Shown one piece after another: positions 58,704-64,000 of a DNA stretch of 64,000 bases. The notes under the pieces were generated by a model. The model had not been told where the DNA came from. It did not search any database and saw nothing but the letters and a program-made list of their open reading frames with translations. The stretch is from an uncultured Candidatus Saccharibacteria bacterium (lineage in GTDB: Bacteria; Patescibacteriota; Saccharimonadia; Saccharimonadales; Saccharimonadaceae), in NCBI GenBank assembly GCA_947304155.1, contig CAMZAD010000001.1:124001-188000 (forward strand), written 5' to 3'. The position numbers and the translations under genes were made by a program. Position 1 is the first letter of the stretch; each line of letters starts with the position of its first letter.

Positions 58704-58732
58704 AAAATAACCCCGGATTTCGGGGTTATTTA
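58703..58732 (+). terminator. Terminator of the LCP gene
   Basis: AATAACCCC-GGATTT-CGGGGTTATT hairpin; part of the repeated terminator family. Confidence 0.85.
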
Positions 58733-58778
58733 AAGTGATTAGAATTATTAAGTTTATTGTGTCTATATCGACAAGATG

Positions 58779-59600
58779 CTACTTGTTAATGATTCTAATA
58801 CCGTGATTTGGACGTTTGTCCATAGGAGGACGTTTCATATAATTGCCGAAATATGCCGTTAAATATTCGTCGTAAGCTTTGAAGACTGGAATCTTGGTGT
58901 CTTCGAATTTAAACATAATAGGCTTTAGGTCCTTTTTTGAGATTTTAATGTCTTTTTCTGTAACACTACTCCAAGTTAGGCATTCTACGTAGTCGCATTC
59001 GTCGTAGTTGTACTTCTTGCATAAATCTAAATAGCTATTTAGTACTTTTTCTTTGCCGCGAATTGTCGTAACAATTTTTAGCATAAGTTTTGGTAGGAAT
59101 AGTATCTTGTTTTTTGTTACATCGTATAAACCCTTAACGGTATGCCTTGAAGCTGCTATAGGCTTTCTTTCCTTAACTACCTTTTTGACGAATTCTTTTC
59201 TTTCATTATCATCGGTAGGGACGCCATCGAGAATAAATAAATCGATAAAAAGGTAGTCTTCATCTCCGATTAGTCCTTTGGCATTGAGTTTATATCTCTT
59301 ATCGAAAATTTTTCCGAATGTTAACATTGAATTGCCTAATTCGGCTGTTGCAACTTCGAAGCTGTCGATTTTGTTGTTATTTTTTCTTGCTACTTCCAAA
59401 AGTTTATTGTAGTTTGGTCGCGTCAAATATAAGTCGATATCATCGTCCCAAGGAATAAAGCCTTTTTCGCGGACAGCGCCAATCATTGTGCCATCGCAAG
59501 CATAAAATTCAATGCCGTTATCATTAAAAAGTTTTGCAACTTCTTTGTAGAGTTCAAGGAGTTTTTTCTGTAAAAATATAAGATCTGTTTTACCTGTCAT
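58779..59600 (-). CDS. LicD family phosphotransferase
   Basis: 273 residues. FYACDGTMIGAVREKGFIPWDDDIDLYLTR is the LicD signature (DDDID metal site of a nucleotidyltransferase fold). LicD enzymes transfer phosphocholine or similar groups from CDP carriers to surface glycans. Its ATG overlaps the stop of the cytidylyltransferase gene by one base, which would supply the CDP-activated donor. Confidence 0.92.
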   Translation of the reverse strand: MTGKTDLIFLQKKLLELYKEVAKLFNDNGIEFYACDGTMIGAVREKGFIPWDDDIDLYLTRPNYNKLLEVARKNNNKIDSFEVATAELGNSMLTFGKIFDKRYKLNAKGLIGDEDYLFIDLFILDGVPTDDNERKEFVKKVVKERKPIAASRHTVKGLYDVTKNKILFLPKLMLKIVTTIRGKEKVLNSYLDLCKKYNYDECDYVECLTWSSVTEKDIKISKKDLKPIMFKFEDTKIPVFKAYDEYLTAYFGNYMKRPPMDKRPNHGIRIINK

Positions 59601-60007
59601 TATTTTTCTTTCAATAAACGATTTTTAATGTCGCTTGAACAAATGCCTGGTGTGCGTGGTAAACGAACAACTTCTTTGCCGTTTTCTTCGCACCATTTTA
59701 CTGCTCTTTGGAAGCCTTCATGGTTTTGATCTCCGCCTATTGCGAATACATCAAAATCGATTGTTGGAAGAAATGTATCTACATCCTTATAGATAACTAC
59801 TTCATCGACGATTTTGAGCGCACTAACAAGCTCAATCCTCTGTTCCGTAGTGTATAAAACATTAGCATTTGGTTTTGTTTTTAGAATCATATCTCCGTCT
59901 TGAACTGCTACGATTAAATAATCGCCAAGTTTTTTTGCATTTTCAAAGAGTCTGAGATGGCCAAGATGAAAGTAGTCAAATACGCCAACTGTAACAACCT
60001 TTTTCAT
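59600..60007 (-). CDS. Cytidylyltransferase (TagD/choline- or glycerol-phosphate type)
   Basis: 135 residues. VGVFDYFHLGHLRLFENAK holds the HxGH motif, and RTPGICSSDIKNRL is the ISSTxIK-like loop. Such enzymes make CDP-glycerol, CDP-choline or similar. Given LicD downstream, the product is probably the CDP-linked donor for LicD; which alcohol is used cannot be told. TGGTATACT and AAAGGT lie upstream. Confidence 0.92.
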   Translation of the reverse strand: MKKVVTVGVFDYFHLGHLRLFENAKKLGDYLIVAVQDGDMILKTKPNANVLYTTEQRIELVSALKIVDEVVIYKDVDTFLPTIDFDVFAIGGDQNHEGFQRAVKWCEENGKEVVRLPRTPGICSSDIKNRLLKEK

Positions 60008-60044
60008 AATCTACCTTTCATTTAATATTACTCTTAGTATACCA

Positions 60045-60076
60045 TAAAAATGCTGACCAAAGGGTCAGTATTTTTA
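60045..60076. terminator. Terminator of the CpsC-CpsD-CpsB-like operon
   Basis: ATGCTGACC / GGTCAGTAT stem with A5 and T5 flanks, between cpsB-like and cytidylyltransferase genes. At 60113-60143 a lone right arm GGATTTCGGGGTTATTTT, like that at 58715, remains without its left arm. Confidence 0.8.
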
Positions 60077-60139
60077 TTGTCCTGAAAGAATAGTTTTATT
60101 ATCTATGGATTTCTAATATTCAATCCGTGGATTTCGGGG

Positions 60140-60862
60140 TTATTTTATATCTAGATTTTTGATGATTCTTTCTGGGTTTTCAATCATCAGGTTTTGAATT
60201 TTATCGTCTGATTTTAGAATCTTCATCAGCTTCTTTTCAACTTCTGGAATGTGGTAATCCGAAGATGAATGATGAATGTCTGAAGCGAGCATTTGAATTT
60301 TGTTGGCCTTTAGGAGCTTTGTGAGGCTCTTCTTGGCTGCCTTACCGTATTTACCAAGGATTGACATGTAGTCGCCTTGCATAAGGCAGCCAAGTTCGAG
60401 GTAGCGGTCAATTTTCTTTAGATCACGGGTGAAATAATCATATCTTTCAGGGTGTGCGATGATAGGGGTAATGCCTTGGCTTTTGAGGCGGAAGATAAGG
60501 TCTGGAGCAGATAAATCTTCGGTAGCTACTGGGAGTTCAAGCAAAAGATATCTTGAGCCGGCCAAAGTAGCGATTTCGCCGTTTTCGAGCATTTCTGGGA
60601 TGTTTTGGTCGATATATACTTCGTTTCCGAAGTGAACATTAATTTCTAGGTCGGTACGCTTCATAGCTTCAACGAGAATCTCGGTGAGTTGCTTTTTAGC
60701 GCGGTTATCATAGCAATACTTAGTACCTTTAATATAGTGAGGCGTGAAAATGATATCAGTCACACCTGAAGTGGCTGCATTCTCTAGAATCAACATTGAT
60801 TCTTCCAAATTTTTGGAGCCATCATCGATTCCTGGGAGGATGTGGCAGTGCATGTCAATCAT
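60140..60862 (-). CDS. CpsB/YwqE-like PHP-family tyrosine phosphatase
   Basis: 240 residues. MIDMHCHILPGIDDGSKNLEESM is the PHP metal-binding start of CpsB/CapC; IIFTPHYIKGTKYCY, ITPIIAHPERYDYF and MLASDIHHSS supply the remaining ligands. It dephosphorylates the tyrosine tail of the partner kinase. Two bases after the kinase gene. Confidence 0.93.
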   Translation of the reverse strand: MIDMHCHILPGIDDGSKNLEESMLILENAATSGVTDIIFTPHYIKGTKYCYDNRAKKQLTEILVEAMKRTDLEINVHFGNEVYIDQNIPEMLENGEIATLAGSRYLLLELPVATEDLSAPDLIFRLKSQGITPIIAHPERYDYFTRDLKKIDRYLELGCLMQGDYMSILGKYGKAAKKSLTKLLKANKIQMLASDIHHSSSDYHIPEVEKKLMKILKSDDKIQNLMIENPERIIKNLDIK

Positions 60863-60864
60863 GG

Positions 60865-61605
60865 TTACTTTTCGAGGTTATTATCTGTGTAATATTTATT
60901 ATTAGTGTAATAACTGCTATAAGCATTGCGTTTTACTTTTACTTTGTTGATAATGACGCCGGAAATTTTGGCGTGGACACGTTCGAAGTTCTTTTTGACG
61001 TCGCGGAGTTGATCGGTAGTGGTGCGTGAGTTGCTAATTACGACAAGGTTCACGTCAGAATACTTGGTCATGATAAGGGTATCAGAAAGGCCAAGAGCTG
61101 GTGGACAGTCGATAATGATAATATCGAAGCATTCACGGAGATTCTTCAAAATTGCGCTGTTAACGTCAGATTGGAGAAGCTCAAGTGGGTTTGGAGGAGT
61201 TGCGCCTGCAGGAAGGAGGCTAACACCTTTAACGTTGGTTTTGTGGATTTGTGCAAGTAATTTGCGTTTGAACTTGTATTTGGTATTGTAGTCTGCTTGG
61301 TTTTGAGCGGCATCAAGAATGAGGCCAGAGTAACCAGCGGATTTCTTCTTCTCGAGACCGAAGATAGTGTGTTGGCGACCACGACGGAGGTCGGCGTCAA
61401 CAACGAGCACGTTCTTCCCTTCCTGAGCGAAGGCTGAAGCGAGGTTTGCAGAAACGAATGACTTACCATCGCCAGAGACTGGTGAGGTTAAGAGAATAGT
61501 CTTTAGTTCCTTATCGACAGCTGAGAAAGAAATGTTGGTCTTGATGAGTTTGATTGACTCAGCGAAAGACGACTTTGGATTAGTTGCAACGATTAAATCT
61601 TTCAT
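60865..61605 (-). CDS. CpsD/YwqD-like tyrosine kinase
   Basis: 246 residues. Walker A SPVSGDGKSFVSANLA, Walker A' VLVVDADLRRGRQH, Walker B IIIIDCPPALGLSD. The C-terminus YSSYYTNNKYYTDNN is the autophosphorylated Tyr cluster. It regulates polymer length together with its membrane activator, encoded by the preceding gene with a one-base overlap. Confidence 0.94.
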   Translation of the reverse strand: MKDLIVATNPKSSFAESIKLIKTNISFSAVDKELKTILLTSPVSGDGKSFVSANLASAFAQEGKNVLVVDADLRRGRQHTIFGLEKKKSAGYSGLILDAAQNQADYNTKYKFKRKLLAQIHKTNVKGVSLLPAGATPPNPLELLQSDVNSAILKNLRECFDIIIIDCPPALGLSDTLIMTKYSDVNLVVISNSRTTTDQLRDVKKNFERVHAKISGVIINKVKVKRNAYSSYYTNNKYYTDNNLEK

Positions 61606-62270
61606 TATTTTTGCTCCACCTGTGGTACAACACCTACAACGGTGAGACCGAGTTTATTTTCAACGGTTTCTGAATCCTTGATAGTTTTATCAAGCATGAA
61701 GACGAGGAAGGTTACGCCAACGCCAAGAGCGATGCCAGCAAGAGCGTAAATGATGCTTTCTTTGACGATGTTCTTATTGAAGGCTTTGGTTGCTTCGACG
61801 GCTTCATCTACGATTTGGACGTTATCAATGCCATAGATTGAGATGATTTCAGCTTTGAAGATTTTTGCGATTTCGTTTGCGATTTTTTCAGCGCGTTTTG
61901 AGTCTTTATCTGTTACTTTGATGGTAATAAGTTGGGTTTGGGTTGCGGAAGAAACGGAAACTTTAGATGCGAGTTGTTCGTAGCTTTCTTCAAGGCCAAG
62001 GCTTTTGACGGTCTTATTGATGACGTTGCGGCTCTTGATGATTTCAGAGTAAGTTTTTACGAGGTTATTAGAGAGAGCGACGTCGTTATTAGTAAGTTGT
62101 TTTGAGTTGTCTGAGATAAGGACGATGTTAGTGCTTGAATTATAAAGTGGAGTCTTGAAAAAGATTGAATATGCTTCGCCAGCACTTAAGACGACAACAA
62201 GAACAGCTAGGATAATCCATAGCTTTTGTAATGCATAAAGCAAAAACTCCTTGATATCTATTTCTTCCAT
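61605..62270 (-). CDS. CpsC/Wzz-like chain-length regulator and kinase activator
   Basis: About 221 residues. Two transmembrane helices (LWIILAVLVVVLSAGEAYSIFF near the N-terminus and SIIYALAGIALGVGVTFLVFML near residue 195) flank an extracytoplasmic Wzz domain. The start of the track (62324) is too long; the ATG at 62270 (MEEIDIKEF) has GGGAAT before it. First gene of the CpsC-CpsD-CpsB operon. Confidence 0.92.
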   Translation of the reverse strand: MEEIDIKEFLLYALQKLWIILAVLVVVLSAGEAYSIFFKTPLYNSSTNIVLISDNSKQLTNNDVALSNNLVKTYSEIIKSRNVINKTVKSLGLEESYEQLASKVSVSSATQTQLITIKVTDKDSKRAEKIANEIAKIFKAEIISIYGIDNVQIVDEAVEATKAFNKNIVKESIIYALAGIALGVGVTFLVFMLDKTIKDSETVENKLGLTVVGVVPQVEQK

Positions 62271-62340
62271 AATATTCCCAATAAATATTTTATATATTAT
62301 ATCAAAAAATTGCTTTTCTGTCAAATATGTTATAGATATG

Positions 62341-62371
62341 GAAAAGGGGCCGACATGTTGTCGACCCCTTG
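62341..62371 (-). terminator. Terminator of the 62402 orphan gene
   Basis: AAGGGGTCGACA / TGTCGGCCCCTT stem (one G-U pair), then TTTT on the minus strand. Confidence 0.85.
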
Positions 62372-62401
62372 AAATTGGGTTTTGGGCTTTTTACTCGAGT
62401 T

Positions 62402-63127
62402 TTACCTGATTTCCGGTATGCTGCGCCAGAGGTCCATAATTTGGATATCTAGGATGCGATCTTGATTAAAGTTTGGTATTTCAAACTTTTCTTGTCGCCG
62501 ATATCCGGCCTCTTCAAGCTTCTTGACGCTGCCTTTTCCCTTACAAAGATATGTATTTCCGTCTTTATAGACGAAGGCGACTGTATCGCCATTTTGGTTA
62601 AAACGGCCGATTTTCTCCTCAAAATTTATATCGTGATAGAAATAGAGAGGATATAGTCGGTCAAAACCATTTTCTCCTTCGTAAGGTATGCCATCTATTG
62701 GGATGACGATGGCGCGTCCAGTGAGTACATTTAAGTCTGCAGTTAGCCTTAATCCCTCGTACATTTGTCTCGTCTCTTCTGAAAACTTGAGATAATACAT
62801 CATGTACGATTGTTTCAGGTACTCACTCCAGCTATCCTGATAGCTAGACGGAAAGCCTTTTTCCGCGAAAGGTACGTCGTAATTCCGTTGCTTGAACTTT
62901 TCGTGAAATAGAATATCACGAATTTCTTCAGTATACGGGATTACGTAAGGTGTGTTCTCGTAAATGAAACAAATTTTGGCACAGTTGAAGCTATAGGTGT
63001 GGTCGTAACGACCGCGAACCTGGTTAAGCCTCATCTGCTCCTCGTAACTGAGGTCTGTCTCCTTTACGGGAATTGCGAGCTTTATAAGCTCATAAAAAAA
63101 TTTAATGTCTCTGATGTCCTTAACCAT
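62402..63127 (-). CDS. Orphan protein of unknown function
   Basis: 241 residues, soluble, rich in Tyr, Phe and charged residues; YPLYFYHDINFEEKIGRFNQNGDTVAFVYKDG has a beta-rich look. No motif recognised. AAGGAGGTGAT is a textbook Shine-Dalgarno. Own promoter and terminator. It lies beside a truncated ORF. Confidence 0.65.
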   Translation of the reverse strand: MVKDIRDIKFFYELIKLAIPVKETDLSYEEQMRLNQVRGRYDHTYSFNCAKICFIYENTPYVIPYTEEIRDILFHEKFKQRNYDVPFAEKGFPSSYQDSWSEYLKQSYMMYYLKFSEETRQMYEGLRLTADLNVLTGRAIVIPIDGIPYEGENGFDRLYPLYFYHDINFEEKIGRFNQNGDTVAFVYKDGNTYLCKGKGSVKKLEEAGYRRQEKFEIPNFNQDRILDIQIMDLWRSIPEIR

Positions 63128-63174
63128 GTTTTTATCACCTCCTTCTAGAACAAGGCCAAAGTTGCATCACTGTT

Positions 63175-63203
63175 ATTATGCAACATGATTGCGAAAAAGT
63201 CAA
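63175..63203 (-). promoter_or_regulatory. Promoter of the 62402 orphan gene
   Basis: Minus-strand TTGACT, 17 bases, CATAAT; leader of about 45 bases. Confidence 0.65.
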
Positions 63204-63274
63204 TAGCGTAACAGATAAGCGCTTATGGTTTTGGCATGAAAAAGACAGGACTTATGCCACATGGGCTGCCTGCC

Positions 63275-63400
63275 TTAAAGGTGCTGGACATCGGGATCCT
63301 CGCTGCCAGTGATAGGCTCATAGTCGGCCGGATAGCTAGTAATTTTGCGAATAAACTCCGCAACTTCCTCATCTTCCTGTCTCCGGATTTCTGCCGACAT
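63275..63400 (-). pseudogene. Truncated coding remnant or very small gene
   Basis: The 63128-63497 gap holds this minus-strand frame, not in the ORF track: VDVMSAEIRRQEDEEVAEF, then IRKITSYPADYEPITGSEDP and VQHL-stop. Coding-like sequence continues upstream (FNLIKFEVDFKELGDIL) to about 63455 but meets the tRNA-Thr terminator with no start codon. It could be a 5'-truncated gene, or a 41-residue protein from the ATG at 63400 without a good Shine-Dalgarno. The plus-strand ORF in the track covering it is less convincing. Confidence 0.4.
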
Positions 63401-63454
63401 TACGTCAACCAGGATGTCGCCGAGTTCTTTAAAATCTACCTCAAACTTGATTAA

Positions 63455-63482
63455 ATTAAAAAAAGAAAGTCAAACTTTCTTT
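63455..63482 (-). terminator. Terminator of tRNA-Thr
   Basis: AAGAAAG-TTTGA-CTTTCTT stem and T7 on the minus strand, about 15 bases after the tRNA. Confidence 0.8.
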
Positions 63483-63497
63483 TTTGCCTTAATCTCA

Positions 63498-63573
63498 TGG
63501 AGCCGCGAGTCGGACTTGAACCGACGACCTGCCGCTTACAAGGCGGCTGCTCTACCAACTGAGCTATCACGGC
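63498..63573 (-). tRNA. tRNA-Thr (TGT)
   Basis: 76 bases: acceptor GCCGTGA/TCGCGGC, D-arm TAGCTCAGTTGGTAGAGC, anticodon stem-loop CCGCCTTGTAAGCGG giving TGT, T-arm CGGTTCAAGTCCG, encoded CCA. Confidence 0.96.
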
Positions 63574-63629
63574 ATGTTTCACATTATAACAAAGGAGTGG
63601 CATTTTAGCAAGAATAATCGCTTTTGGTC

Positions 63630-63664
63630 AAAAAATACCCCTGCACTTAAGTGCAGGGGCTTTG
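63630..63664 (-). terminator. Terminator of the last gene in the window
   Basis: GCCCCTGCACTT / AAGTGCAGGGG stem, then TATTTTTTG on the minus strand. Confidence 0.88.
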
Positions 63665-63673
63665 TGGCGCCTT

Positions 63674-64000
63674 TTAATTGATGGCAAAGCTCTCTTTAAA
63701 AGGCCAGGGCCATAATGGCCTGTCTTCTTCGTCCATATATACCTCGTCCTCTTCGGTTTCTTTAACCTCCTTTAAGAACTTGCATATTTCTGGATTATTG
63801 AAGAGTATTTCATTTACGCAGTAGTCAAGGTTGCATTCAAGAGTTCGTCTTCTGATTTTCATTTCTCGTTTTTCAGAATATCTCACCCTCTCTACGGATA
63901 GTTTAGCTGGGTTTGGGTCTTCAGTAAGAACGATTTCCAATTCTTCCCCCCAACAAAAAAAGATAGGTTCGACAATCATAAATGATTGCCATAGTGCATT
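63674..64000 (-). CDS. Hypothetical protein, 5' end outside the window
   Basis: The track gives 101 residues from the ATG at 63979, but the frame stays open to the window edge (NALWQSF before MIVEP), so the protein may start further upstream. It is acidic, with a basic stretch VRYSEKREMKIRRRTLECNL and a Trp/Pro-rich tail (DRPLWPWPFKESF). No motif recognised. It has its own terminator. Confidence 0.5.
   Translation of the reverse strand, partial: NALWQSFMIVEPIFFCWGEELEIVLTEDPNPAKLSVERVRYSEKREMKIRRRTLECNLDYCVNEILFNNPEICKFLKEVKETEEDEVYMDEEDRPLWPWPFKESFAIN

Noticed and set aside
63236-63454. Plus-strand 72-residue ORF
   Set aside because: It overlaps a more coding-like minus-strand frame and has no Shine-Dalgarno or promoter; treated as a shadow.

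Overview
The window looks like a piece of a Candidate Phyla Radiation (Patescibacteria) chromosome, most likely Candidatus Saccharibacteria (TM7). The evidence is a moderate-to-low GC content, dense short operons with 1-base TAATG overlaps, a small set of core genes and many conserved membrane or hypothetical proteins. It also has zinc-free or zinc-module-lacking versions of L31, L33, RecR and DnaX, and a large share of cell-surface genes. UGA is used as a stop codon, which argues against Gracilibacteria/Absconditabacteria. The lineage is an inference from gene content; no 16S rRNA is present.

Layout. 0-2.5 kb: end of a stomatin-like gene, L31, prfA-prmC and tRNA-Val. 2.6-6.6 kb: a four-gene operon of exported proteins; at least three carry a TasA/camelysin-like beta-sandwich and the fourth is a large InlB-repeat/beta-helix protein. 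6.7-10.5 kb: a flippase-like membrane protein, HtrA, an unknown membrane protein and signal peptidase I. 10.6-16.3 kb: a six-gene operon (DHH phosphoesterase, cysS, AI-2E exporter family, FMN split barrel, queuine transporter, tgt). 16.4-22 kb: recR/ybaB, a membrane glycosyltransferase, dnaB and dnaX. 22-29 kb: rlmH and the secE-nusG-rplK-rplA-rplJ-rplL ribosomal cluster, interrupted by cdsA and by a small orphan gene, with a clear L10 leader. 29-34 kb: VanZ, alpha-glucan phosphorylase, tRNA-Gln, then an accessory strip with small orphans, a decayed tfoX and a repeat-rich secreted protein. 34-44 kb: DUF2130, RarA, pyrophosphatase, a class A beta-lactamase-like protein, CapA, a GH97 alpha-glucosidase-like enzyme and two sortases. 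44-50 kb: YgjP-type peptidase, flippase, GtrA, YgjV, DUF3137 and tRNA-Trp with a duplicated 3' end. 50-52.6 kb: GT4 + GH57 alpha-glucan pair. 52.6-62.3 kb: surface-polysaccharide locus (Wzy-like, two GT2, DUF4422, LCP ligase, LicD, cytidylyltransferase, CpsB/CpsD/CpsC-like). 62.4-64 kb: orphan genes and tRNA-Thr.

How the genes work together. Two themes dominate. The first is the envelope: export (LepB, SecE), surface fibres or adhesins (TasA-like operon), two sortases, glycan synthesis, flipping, polymerisation and LCP-type attachment, as expected of an episymbiont that lives on another bacterium. The second is alpha-glucan turnover (GT4, GH57, GT35, GH97), a plausible energy store. Regulation is striking. 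At least thirteen genes have a -10 element, usually TGnTATAAT-like, ending 6-7 nt before the start codon, so their mRNAs should be leaderless. Another set of mostly orphan genes has TTGACn-17-TATAAT promoters, real leaders and strong Shine-Dalgarno sites.

All coordinates come from reading the sequence by eye and the supplied ORF track; promoter and terminator edges may be off by one or two bases.
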